From: Zizania palustris
Taxonomy: Eukaryota > Streptophyta > Magnoliopsida > Poales > Poaceae
Assembly (NCBI GenBank): GCA_019279435.1
Contig: JAAALK010000289.1
Location: 89,931,023 to 89,995,022 of the forward strand
Reading direction: 5' to 3'
Length of the DNA: 64,000 bases
This document shows, piece by piece, positions 34,629 to 46,896 of this stretch. The position numbers and the translations under genes were made by a program. The notes below the pieces were generated by a model. The model worked only from the letters and a program-made list of their open reading frames with translations. It had not been told where the DNA came from and did not search any database. The first letter of the stretch is position 1, and each line of letters starts with the position of its first letter.

Positions 34629-37600
34629 GTGCAGGATCGGGGACTGGAGGAAGTTTGGATCATGGACTCAAGATGCTCCCGCCACATGATGGGACATCGC
34701 AGATGGTTCTCTAGTCTCACTCCCCCGAGCTCCAAAGAGTACATCACATTCGGGAACAGTGGTCAAGGGAAGGTAAGTGGCATAGGCTCTATTCGAATTT
34801 CAGATCATTTCTCTTTGAACAATGTAGCTTTGGTTAAAAATTTGAACTTCAATTTGATTTCTGTTTCACAACTTCTTGAGGATGGTTTGGAAGTGCGTTT
34901 TAAGAAGGGCAATTCTTCTGTGGTTGATTCTAGAGGGTCTTTGATTTGTCAGATTTTACCATTCGGTAATGTTTTTCGAATTGACTTCTCTAGTTTCTTT
35001 GGCCCTTCTCGCTGTTTGATTGCTGGATCCTCTTCTGAGCTCTGGAAGTGGCATAGGAGGTTAGGTCATTTGAGTTTTGATCTGCTAGTCAGGTTGAGCT
35101 CTATGGACCTCATCCGAGGATTGCCCAAGCTTAAGATGGAGAAGGATCTAGTTTGTCATCCCTGTCGTCATGGGAAAATGGTTGCCGCTTCTCACTCACC
35201 TGTGACTCAGGTGATGACTTCGTATCCAGGCGAGCTTTTACATTTGGACACTGTAGGTCCAGCTCGGGTACGCTCAGTCGGTGGGAAGTGGTATGCACTT
35301 GTGATTGTTGACGATTTTTCTCATTTCTCGTGGGTTTTCTTTTTGGAGTCTAAGGATGAAACATTTCAGTTTGTTCATGACCTAATTTTAAAGCTGAAGA
35401 ATGAGAACAATGGTCGGATGCGAGCAATTCGCTCCGACAACGGCTCTGAGTTCAAGAACTCTCAGTTCATCAGCTTCTGTAGTGATCAGGGTCTGGATCA
35501 TCAGTTTTCTTCTCCTTACACCCCCCCACAGAACGGCGTTGTGGAACGAAAGAACCGCACGCTAGTCAAGATGGCCAGGACGATGCTCGATGAGCACAGG
35601 ACTCCTAGGCGTTTTTGGGCTGAAGCCATGAACACGGCTTGCTATCTGGCCAACCGCATCTTTCTTAGAGCTTACCTTGGTAAGACATCATATGAATTGC
35701 GGTTTGGGAGACAGCCCAAGGTGAGCCACTTGCGAGCGTTTGGTTGCAAATGCTTTGTGCTCAAGAAGGGAGGGCATTTGGACAAATTTGAGTCTCGTTG
35801 CTGGGACGGTGTTTTTCTTGGATACGCTTTGCATTCTCGAGGCTTCCGTGTTTGGAACCTCGAATCCCAGCTGCTTGTTGAGACTTGTGAAGTTTCATTT
35901 GATGAGTCCTTGCCTTCTTTGACTCCTTCTTTTGAGCTGTCTGGTGATGATGAGCTCGGAGAGTCCATCTTCGAGGAAGATGAGGATACTCCAGCTGCTG
36001 ATGAGGGTGGGCCTTCTGCATCCCCCACAGAGCTCACACCTTCTGAGACTTCGACTGAGGATGAGGGCGGACCTCTGATCACTTCTTCCACTACGATCGA
36101 GCCCCCTCAGTCGAGTCCAGAGGTGCCTGCTGCTGACTCTGGTGAGGTGACTTCAGATCACCAGGGAACCCGAGCAGTTCAGCGTGACCATCCCTCAGAG
36201 CTCATCATAGGTGATTTGACTTAGAGAACTTTGCGTTCTTCTGCCTCTCTTGTTGTGTTGGCTGAATCTGCGTTTGTTGCATCTTTTGAGCCCAGAGACG
36301 TTTCTCATGCTCTTTCTGATTCAAATTGGATTAATGTTATGCAAGAAGAGCTTGAGAACTTTGTGCGCAATCGGGTTTGGACACTAGTTGAGCCACCACC
36401 AGGCTGCAATCCCATAGGCACCAAGTGGGTATTCAAGAACAAACAAGGTGAAGATGGGGTTGTGGTGTGCAACAAAGCTCGATTAGTTGCCCAGAGTTAT
36501 TGCCAGAAAGAGGGTATTGATTTTGAAGAAACTTTCGCCCCTGTTGCCTGTCTTGAATCCATTCACATTCTTTTAACTTTTGCCGCTTCGAAGGGTTTTA
36601 AGCTTTTTCAAATGGACGTAAATAGTGCTTTTCTGAACGGGTTCATAGAGGAGGAAGTTTATGTTAGGCAGCCCCCCGGCTTTGAGAACCCTAAGTTTCC
36701 TCGACATGTTTTTAAGTTGCACAAAGCTTTATACGGGTTGAAGCAAGCCCCTAGGGCTTGGTATGACCGGTTAAAGCAATTCTTGTTGGGGAAGGGATTT
36801 GTGATGGGTTATGTGGACAAAACTCTTTTCTTGCTCAGAGATGCTTCAGATTTTTTAGTTGCTCAGATTTACGTGGACGATATTATTTTTGGCGGTACTA
36901 CTAATGATCTTGTGTCCAAGTTTTTTGAGCAGATGCATAGCGAGTTTGAGATGAGCCTCATGGGTGAGGTCAAGTACTTCTTAGGGCTCCAGATCAAGCA
37001 GACCAAGGACGGCACCTTCATCCACCAAGGTAAGTACACTCGCGACATGTTTAAGAAATTTGACTTTGGTGGTGAATTGAAGCTGCAGATGACCCCGATG
37101 GGCACTTCTGGGGGTCTGGACAAGGATGAGAGCGGCGTCAAGGTCACTGAAAGGGAGTTTCGAGGGATGATCGGTTCGCTATTATACTTGACAGCAACAA
37201 GACCGGACATACATATCGCCGTGGGACTTTGCGCGCGTTTCCAGTCTTCACCACGCGCGTCTCACCGGCAAGCTATCAAGCGCATCTTCAGGTATCTCAC
37301 TTATGCGCCCGATCTTGGTCTTTTCTATTCAGCATCATCTTCTCTCGATTTATCTGGATTTTCGGATGCCGACTTTGGTGGGTGCCGGTTGGATCGCAAG
37401 TCGACTTCTGGTACTTGCCAGTTTCTTGGTTCTTCTCTTGTCTCTTGGTCTTCTCGAAAGCAATCTGGAGTTGCTCCTTCGACCACAGAGGCTGAGTACG
37501 TAGCTGCTGCTAGCTGCTGCTCACAGTTAGTTTGGATGATTTCCACTCTGCGAGATTTTGGGTTGTTCTTTCCTACCAGAGTTCCCTTGTTTGGTGACAG

Positions 37601-37820
37601 CACTAGTGCAATTAGTGTAAGGAAAAACCCATGTCTTCATTCAAAAACAAAACACATTGATGTGCGCTTTCACTTTCTGCGGGATCAATATGAGAAAGGT
37701 GTCATTGACCTTGTTCATGTTGATACCCATCATCAATTGGCTGATATTTTCACCAAACCCCTAGATCAGTCAAAATTTAAACGTTTACGAGGGGATTTGG
37801 GTGTTGTGTATCCTTTCTAG
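34629..37820 (+). pseudogene. pol: pol of copia 4, one internal stop and a protease lesion
   Basis: The frame has 1,064 codons with one TAG at 36222-36224 where copia 3 has Gln. The protease site reads MDSRCSRHM, so the Gly of the DSG motif is Arg. The integrase zinc-binding part (WHRRLGHLSFDLL, then CHPCRHGK), the DDE core (RSDNGSEFKNSQF, then NGVVERKNRTLV), reverse transcriptase (FQMDVNSAFLNGF, YGLKQAPRAWYDR, YVDDIIFGG) and RNase H (DADFGGCRLDRKSTSG, then HIDVRFHFLRDQ) are all present in order. The frame is open upstream of the first usable start to 34587. The protein would copy and integrate the element, but the protease change and the stop argue that this copy is inactive. Confidence 0.9.
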
Positions 37821-39150
37821 GATATTTTGCGTCAGTTTTCTTTCTTCTTTACTCTTTTCTTGAGTCTTTCTGTGTGTGTTCATATCTTGCATATTCACAT
37901 ATCACACTTTTGAGCTTGCTTCTATTATATGATTGAACTGCTTTACTTATTCTAGCTGGTACATGCTTTTGATTACTTGTCAATGATCATGCTTTGCTTC
38001 AGTTCAATTGATATGTCTGATATCTGTCATATGCATGGCTTTTATGCTTTAAAATTGAAAAATGATCACCATTGCTTCTGGTAACTAGCATGCGTAGGCT
38101 GAATATTCTTGCTATCTGTTACATGCCTTGTAGCTAGTTTCTGACTTAGATGCAAATATGCAACTTGGACATATGTATGCTTTAAACATGGAAATATGCT
38201 ATAAAAATGATGAAAATTCGAGAAAAATGAAAATTCCATGCCTTTTTATGCATAACTTGAAAAGATCCAGGTGGGTTTGCTTTGTCGCATTACATTTGTT
38301 CTGGACTGCATACCATAGCACTTTGGTATGAACTAGGACAGTGTAGTGTATGCCAAGACCAATGTCTTAAGCTTCTGATGGTCTAGATCTGGCCTAGGCT
38401 TGACTTGGTCGGTCAGCATAAGGTTTGACATGCAAATAACCCCTGGCAAAAATGAAAAAGGAAAAAGAAAAAGCTTGAAAATTGAAATGATAACAAGTTT
38501 GCTGAAGCACTTTGTTTTTGAACAATGCTTATCTTGGTAGATATCAGTTAGCTTTTGCATCTCATGCTTTACCTTGCTTGTTTACTGGAAAATGTGGTGA
38601 TGCTTTTGTTTGCAAAAACTGAAAAATGCGTGCTAATGACTTTCTTTAGATATCATCTGTTGCACTGATCATGCCATGTGTCTTAGACAGTATCTCTTTT
38701 TGCTATACTTGTTAGATGCTGTAATTGCAGTCAATCATATTTGAGAAGCCTGCTTTCTACACTCCTTATGCACTCCAGTTGAATTCACTGCATATTTTGA
38801 GGGGGAGTTGCATTTCAGGGGGAGTCTGTGTCTCTATTGAGTGCTTGATGAGTTCACTTGTCAACAAGGGGGAGAAAATTTGGGATCAGAGTTTAAGGGG
38901 GAATTCTTACTCTGTTGATATCCTTGTTGTTCTGACATCGCACTTATTTTTGAGCTTTTACGTTTTGGTTAACCATAATGACCACTTCTAGCTTTTGTTT
39001 GGCTTTCGGTCATTAGGGTTAAACTTTTACCTTATTTTTTCTTCTTCTTTGTTTTCTTGTGTTTTTTGTTTTCGTGTTTCCACATTTGTTCGCAGGTGTT
39101 GAAGAGCTGAAGAAGAGGAGTGTTGACAATGCACTCATCAAGGGGGAGAT
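37821..39150 (+). other. 3' untranslated region of copia 4 with repeated polypurine tracts
   Basis: No convincing ORF is present, so no envelope-like gene. Purine motifs stand near 38799, 38816, 38868, 38896 and 39140, the last (aagggggagat) abutting the 3' LTR. Bases 38264-38450 belong to the block conserved among the three Sirevirus copies. Confidence 0.85.
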
Positions 39151-41119
39151 TGAGGAGTCATGTTGAATAGCGTGGGCCTCATGGCTCCAGAAGTGATGAG
39201 TCATTGTCAACGATAGTCAAAGAGGACTGATAAGAATGAAGATCTGCTGTTTCATGGGCCACGTGTGACTCAGGTACACGGGCAGCGAGCGACTGTCGGG
39301 CAGAGGAGGCTGTGAAGTCGGGCTGGCCCAATCCGGGTACATGGGCCAGAAGCAGTAGAAGACCCACTGGGCTATTGACCAGGGTTGACTCAGGTACACG
39401 GGTGGTGAGCGATTGCCGGGCTGAGAGAGCTGCGGAGTTGGGCCGGCCCAATCCAGATACTTGGTGCAAAGTCGGTGGAGGCTTTGTCAGCTTCGGCGCA
39501 AAACTGACGACCGTCGATCTTGTATCCGACTGTCCAGAAGAGAAGCCGTAGTCGCTACGAAAGCTTAGCTTCCGGATAAGTCATCTGTAACTCTAGGGCC
39601 ACAGTCAGTCAGTCGTGTCTATAAAAATACCTAAGGGCAGTAGAGTCTTTTCCTTTATTTTTGCGTCTGTAAAAACCCTAAGGGACTGGTGGAATATTCC
39701 TAGTGTTGGGCAGCCTATAAATAGGGCCCCAATCCCTAGGGTTTGGGCTACCCTTCTAGAAATCACTTTTTCCATCATTCCTTGGGTCATCTTTGTTTCC
39801 TGCGTACTCTCTCTCATTCCTGTTTCTGTGCGCCACCAGAGGCTTGTTTTCTCCTTGCATTCATTTTGTTCTTCATTAATGCAGTGAGTTTTTGTTCTCT
39901 GTGAGTGCGAGGCGTGCATTTATTCATTGGGAACCTGAATCCCTGCGTACTGCGTGCGTTTTTGTTCACTGGTTGCTATGCTGTTGGCTGTGTTCTTCGT
40001 GCAAGGTGTACTAGTTCTTGCTGTTGCAAGTAGTACTACTACACTGTAGCCACAGTACACTAGTGCCAGCTTTTTTACTTCTACTGCGCAGCTTTTTGAT
40101 CGAAGTTAACAGGCCCTAGCAACTTTTCTGACTGTTTTCTGGTGAAGCCATCCTCTCTGTTTGAAGGCCCTCAACTCCGTGAGGCAGGCTTCGATCTGAC
40201 ATACTCGAAGGCTTCGATCAAACTTCGAACTTCGTTCTGTGTCCTGAGTTGCTAGCTGCGAAGTACTTTTTGAACGGACAGCGTCGCATACTTCGAACGA
40301 TAGTGCGAAGGTACTCCGCCTCGGGCTCTTTAAAGTACACACTTCGATAAGTTTCGAAGTTGGCTTCGAAGCTTATCGTTCTGTTAGGCTTCGCTTTGGT
40401 TTCTTTGTCACGTGTCAGCCTTCGCTTCTCTTTTCGAAGCTTGCTCTCTTCAAAGGTAGAGTGTAGGCTTTGAATTTGGTGCCCTGTCGTGTGACAGGCT
40501 TCACTTATTTGTTCGAAGGTTGTCCGTCTGTGTGTTGCGTTCGAAGTTTTCTGTTCGAAGGTTTGGCTTCGAAGTACTTGGTTCGAAGCTGTGTTCGAAG
40601 TCTTGCCTTCGAAGTACATACTTCGAAGCAGGCTCCGACTTTGTCATACTTCGCTTCGAAGCATACTTCGATTCCTGCCACATCGAACTAGGCTAGACCA
40701 AAACATACCTTCGGCATTTTCACACACCTTCGATAGACTTCGACCAGCGAAGTAAACCTCATCCTCCGACACAGGCTTCGACACTGCGAAGCAGCCTTCG
40801 CCGAGTTTCGAACAGGAGACAGATTTGAACAGGTAACTTCTCTTCTCTCTCATAGTGCACCAAGATTGCTTTACTGAGAAGGTTGTCTTGCCTAGTCTTG
40901 CGTATACTGTTTATCTGTCTATTAGCACTGCCTTGATAGTTCTCTATTTGTCATGAGCTGCATCTAGACTAGATACCTTTAGACTTAGGCTATCTGTTTA
41001 TTTTCTGCTGCTTAGTCTTTTGAGGCGCGTTGGGTATTGGGAACAGGCCATTGATTCGAAAGAATTTTTTAAGGCGCCCATTCACCCCCCCCCCTCTGGT
41101 CGCTACATTCGGTCCTACA
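39151..41119 (+). repeat. 3' LTR of copia 4
   Basis: It matches 29846-31811 along its length, starts TGAGGAGTCATG and ends GGTCCTACA. Differences cluster in the first 1,250 bp (about 50 by eye). The inverted repeat cgtagtcgctacg is at 39547-39559 and the TATA box at about 39716-39723. Confidence 0.92.
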
Positions 41120-41124
41120 ACCAC

Positions 41125-44100
41125 CTGCCGGAGCCGGACAACCTCGCCCCGCTCCCGCCGCACCAGCCGCCCCAGCCGCCGCGGCTAAGAAGACGGAGGT
41201 TTTGCGAGACAGGCACGACAAGCCTGTGGTATGTTTCAACTGCCGCCAAGTGGGGAACTATTCTCACCAGTGCCCTCATCCCAAGCGTACCCAAGTCGTC
41301 GCATTGAACCCCGCCATCCGCGCCAAGGTCAACCACGTCACCGCCGAAGAAACCCAGGCCACCCCGGAAATTGTCATGGGTAAGTTTATGGTACATTCAT
41401 CACTTGCAGTGGTATTGTTTGACACCGGAGCTACACACTCCTTTATATCGACTGCTTTTGTGGAAAGAAATGCCCTAGACATAAGTGAACTACCCAGACC
41501 AGTATTAATAGCTACCCCGGGCAAGCAAACCCTCGCCTATTCCTTTAGTCCAAGGGTATGGGTAGATATCCAAGGTACAATATTTTGGGCCGACCCCATT
41601 CTAATAGAATGCCAAGGTTTGGATCTCATTCTAGGGATGGATTGGTTAAATAAACACCAAGGAGTAATAGAATGTGCCCAGAGAAAAGTGACTGTGACCA
41701 ATGAAGAAGGGACTGCCATCACATTCCAGATGCCAAGCGTGAAGACCAGAGGACCAAGACTACATCAGATTACCTTGGAAGAAATACCGGTGGTCAGTGA
41801 ATACCCGGACGTATTCCCAGAGGATTTACCAGGGATTCCACCCAAGAGGGACATCGAATTCAGGATTGATTTGGTACCCGGGACTACTCCTATTTACAAG
41901 CGACCATACCGGATGGCCGCAAATGAGCTAGCTGAGATGAAGCAGCAGTTGGAGGATCTCGAGAGGAAAGGCTACATCAAACCAAGTACATCACCATGGG
42001 GTGCCCCCATCATCTTTGTCGAGAAGAAAGAAGACAAGGCTAAGCGTATGTGTGTGGATTACCGCGCTTTGAATGAAGTGACCATCAAGAACAAGTACCC
42101 GTTGCCTCGGATCGATGATCTCTTTGACCAGCTAAAGGGAGCTACAGTATTCTCAAAGATCGACCTACAGTCTGGTTATCATCAGTTAAGGATTCGAGAA
42201 GAGGATATACCCAAGATGACCTTTACCACCCGTTATGGATTATATGAGTGTACGGTTATGTCCTTTGGATTGACCAACGCCCCTGCATTCTTCATGAACA
42301 TGATGAACAAAATATTTATGGAATATTTGGACAAATTCATCGTGGTCTTTATAGACGACATCCTCATTTATTCCAAGGACCAGAAAGAGCACGAGACTCA
42401 CCTCCGGTTAACCTTAGGAAAGCTAAGGGAACACCAATTATACGCCAAGTATAGCAAGTGCAAGTTTTGGACGGCAGAAGTGAAGTTCCTTGGACACATT
42501 ATCTCTACACAAGGTATTGCAGTAGATCCTGCCATCGTGGAAGCAGTTACAGACTGGTTGCCACCCACGAGCGTATCAGAGATACGGAGTTTTCTGGGAT
42601 TGGCCGGATATTACCGGAGATTCATTGAGAATTTTTCTAAGATAGCCAAGCCAATGACCAAGTTGTTGCAGAAAGGAGAAAAGTTTGAATGGACTCCTGA
42701 ATGCGAGGAAAGTTTCCGCACCCTCAAGACTCGTCTGGTGTCAACACCCATACTGACCCTACCCGATATCCGGAAAGACTTCCATGTCTATTGCGACGCA
42801 TCTCGCCAAGGATTGGGATGTGTTCTTATGCAAGATGGAAAGGTTATCTCTTATGCCTCTCGTCAGTTGAGACCCCATTAGTTGAACTACCCGACCCACG
42901 ATTTGGAACTTGCCGCTGTAGTGCACGCCCTTATGATTTGGAGGCATTATTTGGTCGGAAATCGCTGTGAGATCTTTACGGATCACAAGAGCTTGAAGTA
43001 CACCTTCACATAGCCAGACCTCAACCTGAGGCAAAGACGATGGTTGGAATTAATAAAGGACTACGACTTAGGTATGCACTACCACCCCGGAAAAGCAAAT
43101 GTGGTAGCTGATGCATTAAGTCGCAAGGGATATTGCACAACCATTATGATTCAGGATCACGTGCCCTTGTTATGTAAAGAGATGGAAAAGTTGAATCTCG
43201 GGTTGACCACCGGAGCATACCTAGCCACCTTGGAGACTCAACCTGTCTTGTTCGAACAAATCCGAGAAGCTCAATTAGAAGACCCGGATATTGCAGCCAT
43301 TAAGAAGAACATGAGGCAAGGAAAAGCCCCAGGATTTTCAAAGGACGAGAATGGCACCATATGGTTTGGAACCCGGATATGTGTGCCGGATAAACCAGAG
43401 ATAAAAACCCTTATCCTGAGAGAAGACCATGAGACTTTGTACTCCATTCATCCCGGCAGTACCAAGATGTACCAGGACCTGAAGGAACGTTATTGGTGGG
43501 TTAGCATGAAGAGGGAGATTGCACAGTTCCTCGCCGAGTGTGACACCTGCAGAAGGGTAAAAGCTGAACATCAGAGACCTGCAGGACTGTTACAGCCATT
43601 GAAAGTACCTGAATGGAAGTGGGAAGAGATCGGTATGGATTTCATCACCGGACTCCCAAAGACCCAACTTGGATACGATTCTATTTGGGTGATTATTGAC
43701 CGACTCACGAAAGTAGTGCATTTCATAGCCGTCAAGACGACCTTTAGTGGCCCTAAGCTTGCAGAACTATACATGGCTCGCATTGTGTGTCTTCATTGAG
43801 TACCCAAGAAGATAGTGTCCGATAGAGGAAGTCAGTTCACCTCTCATTTTTGGAAGAACCTTCAAGAAGAGATGGGAACAAGATTGAACTTTAGCACTGC
43901 CTACCACCCTTAGACAGATGGACAAACTGAAAGGGTGAATCAGATATTGGAGGATATGCTTCGAGCATGTGTCTTTGATTTTGGAGCCACTTGGGACAAG
44001 AGCTTACCGTACGCTGAGTTTTCGTACAACAACAGCTATCAAGCCAGTCTTCAGATGTCTCCTTTTGAAGCCCTATATGGACGTAAGTGCAGAACACCTC

Positions 44101-44678
44101 TACTTTGGGATCAAATTGGTGAATCTCAAGTATTCGGAACGGAAATCCTTCGAGAAGCTGAAGAGAAGGTACGGATCATCAGAGACCGACTCAAGATAGC
44201 CCAATCACGACAGAAGAGCTACGCGGACAATCAACGCCGAGAACTAGCCTTTGAAGAGAGAGATCATGTCTACCTTCGAGTTACACCCCTCCGTTGCACT
44301 CAACGGTTTAACATGAGAGGAAAGTTGGCCCCTCGATATGTTGGACCATTTCCCATTATTCGACGCCAAGGCGAAGTCGCTTATCAGTTGGAACTACCAC
44401 CCTCATTGACCGGAGTGCATGATGTGTTTCATGTGTCTCAACTCAAGAAGTGTCTCCGAGTCCCTACAGAGCAAGTGGACCTATAGCAGTTGGATGTTCA
44501 AGAAGATCTGACCTATGTGGAGAAGCCCGTCAAGATCTTGGAAGTCAAGGAAAGGATCACCAGGAATCAGGTCATCCACTTCTGCAAAGTGCAGTGGAGC
44601 AATCATCCGGTAGAGGAAGCTACATGGGACAAAGAAGATGAACTCAAGGCACAACATCCTGAGCTATTCGAGGATTGA
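41125..44678 (+). pseudogene. pol: gag end and pol pseudogene of gypsy B, with chromodomain
   Basis: This is the continuation of the frame cut at 29845. It shows the gag zinc knuckle (CFNCRQVGNYSHQC, near 41230), protease (LFDTGATHSFIS), reverse transcriptase (PSTSPWGAPIIFVEKK, then YRALNEVTIKNKYPLPRIDD, then VFIDDILIYSK near 42345), RNase H (YCDASRQGLGCVL), integrase (zinc-binding HPGSTKMYQDL with CDTC, then the core) and a chromodomain at the end (VEKPVKILEVKERI, then CKVQWSNHPVEEATWDKE, 44510-44640). In-frame stops are at 42879, 43011, 43797, 43911 and 44484. Three of the TAGs stand where Gln is strongly expected. The chromodomain would guide integration to marked chromatin. Confidence 0.9.
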
Positions 44679-44706
44679 TCCGAATCTCGAGGATGAGATT
44701 CTCTGT

Positions 44707-44719
44707 AAGGGGGATAGGA
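44707..44719 (+). other. polypurine tract of gypsy B
   Basis: The sequence aagggggatagga lies next to the 3' LTR start at 44721 and is the expected primer site for plus-strand synthesis. Confidence 0.75.
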
Positions 44720-44720
44720 T

Positions 44721-45659
44721 TGTAACACCCCAGAAATAAAAAGGAATTAAAATAAAGGAAAAATATTATTAAATACAAATTTATAATTAAAGAAAATCCT
44801 AAAAGAGCCCTAATAAAGCCAAACAGGGAGAAATATTCAAAATTTGGACTTGAAAATTTTATGAGATAAACTAGAGGCCAAAACATAATTTCAGGGATTT
44901 TTACAAATTTTTATCAACAATGATTCAACCCTTAATCAAATATATGAATTACTGGATTTATTTTAAATCAGAAAAGAATTAAAATTCTTAACGGGCCTCA
45001 ACCTCGAATCCGCCTCGGCCCAACCCAGCCCAGCACTCACGTCGCTGACATGTGGGACCCGCTTGTCGGCGGGTTCCCCCGCCTCTTTCTCCCGCCCGCG
45101 CTCGCCTGGCCCCAGATGGCAGCCACTCGCCTCCACCTCCCTCTCCCTGACAGTCGTGGCCCGCCTGTCGGCCCTTCCTTTTCTGATTCGCCCGCTGACA
45201 GGTGGGGGCCACCTGTCAGCTTCATCTTCTCCGTTGGAAGGGGATCCCCCGTTCCTTCTTCCCGGCGATACCTTTCTGATTCCTCGCCGTCGGACGTCGC
45301 TTTCACTCGGATTTCTCCCGAATTTGATTCCCCGAACACCGGTGACTCCATTCCATCCTTAGCTCACGCGGATTCATGAATATGGTAGTGGATCCGAAGG
45401 TTTGGAAACCTCGCCGGAGATGGAAAGAAGCCCTTCGGGTTTCCTCCGATTCCCTTGCCATCTAGCCGCCGGTGATCCCCTATTTAAACCCCCTCTGGCC
45501 TCCGCACTCAGCCCACTCCATCGTAGCCCTCCTTGCGCGAAAGCAGAGTGTCGTCGCCCTCCTTTCGATCTTTGGTTCTGTTTCGCCTCCGGCGAGCCAT
45601 CGCCGTTGATCCCGCCCCCCTTAGCCCTAGCCACCACCACCGTCGTGACCGCCGGAGAC
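44721..45659 (+). repeat. 3' LTR of gypsy B, first part
   Basis: It begins TGTAACACCCC and matches 24515-25453 of the 5' LTR. It ends at the target repeat gagac (45655-45659), where the Sirevirus solo LTR entered. Confidence 0.92.
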
Positions 45660-46896
45660 TGAGAAACCAAGGGTTGGTTTCGATGTTTGTGATGAGTGAT
45701 TGACAGGATTTTAACCTCTGATTCGAAGGGGTACCTCCGAAGGGGTACCTCCGAAGGGGGTTCGGAGGTTGGAACTCCAATGGTGTTCGGAGGCTGTTGT
45801 CACCGAAGGGCTCGGTGGTTTGGTTGCTGCAGCTGTTGCAGCGGAGTGTGCTTGTCGGAGGGGTCCGACAGTACACGATGACTAGGTTCGTACCGAAGGT
45901 CTCGGTACTTTGGGCGGTACACCGGAGTGTGTGCCGAAGGTTGCTAACCCGGAGAGGTCTCCGGAGTACTGGAAACACTTGTCTGTTTGTCTGTGGAGCG
46001 CAGGGGACTTCGGAGGCGACGGACGGATAATGGTAGGTGAACCTGGGTCAAGCGGGAGGCTTGATGCCAGGGGAGCAGGGAGCTCCGTCATGGTGGCTGC
46101 GAAGGGGTCTAGGTCGGTCCTCGGGTCGAGGTGCACCAGGAGAAGGCAGTAAGTGCGGAGCGTGGCTCCAGGCGAAGGTACTCCGAGACAAAGTCCTCGG
46201 AGGCGAGGCACTTCGAAGGTACTCCGGATGGAGTGACTTCAGAGTTTGGTGGATCAAGTCCTCTGCGGAGGCAAGGCGTTCGAGGTGTGCTCCGGAGGGA
46301 GACATTCGAAGGTACCCGACGAAGCTCTCAGAAGTCGAGGCGCATCAAAGGCATGGTCCGGGTGAGGCTCGTCGAGGAGTGTGCTCGGGGAGAGACACTG
46401 CGACGAAGTGCTCATGGAATGCTTCGTGCGGAGGCCTTGGACGAAGGAGGGACTTCGAAGGGTTGTACTCCGAAGGTGGGGGTTCGGAGTGAGGAAGGCT
46501 TCGGAGCAAGGCTGGCTTCGGAGCGAGGTTGACTTGTGGTACATCGGCCATGCATGGCTTTGGTACACGGACTGACGGAGTTCGAGCTAGGAGTAGCTGC
46601 GAAGCCGTGGAGGTCCACTCCGGAGGTGGTGGTGCGAAGGCCCAAGGGCTTTGACGGCTTCGGCTCAAAACTGTCACTGTATTGGAGGCTATCTTCGGTG
46701 AAGCGAAGGCCATCAGGCTCAAGGCTTCTCACCGAAGCTACCGCACTCCTCGTGTGCGAAGGGGGGCTTCAGGAAGGTCAAAGACTGCAAAGGCTGACAC
46801 TGTCTGCTCTGCAAAAAGCTGACATTGTCCCCTCTGCAAAGCTGACAGAGAAGCCTCCAGAATAAAGTTAGACTACCTTTTGTACCCCTCTGTTCT

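Larger units (their letters stand above)
29846..41119 (+). mobile_element. copia 4: full-length Sirevirus (11.3 kb)
   Basis: The element has LTRs of 1,966 and 1,969 bp, starts TGAGGAG and ends CCTACA, and is flanked by the 5-bp repeat accac (29841-29845 and 41120-41124). It contains a primer site, a long gag, a pol in order PR-IN-RT-RH, and a 1.3-kb 3' untranslated region with repeated gggggag motifs, all Sirevirus traits. It belongs to a different family from copia 1 and copia 3. Its LTRs differ at an estimated 3% of positions, so it is older than copia 3. No envelope-like ORF follows pol. Confidence 0.92.

Noticed and set aside
37821..39150. Possible envelope-like gene after pol in copia 4
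   Set aside because: Some Sireviruses have one, but the longest frame here is under 90 codons with no signal peptide or membrane segment supported.
45660..46896. 5' LTR of a complete + strand Sirevirus with copia 3 as its interior
   Set aside because: The flanking gagac repeat, the opposite orientation of copia 3 and its own gttct repeat show a split solo LTR.
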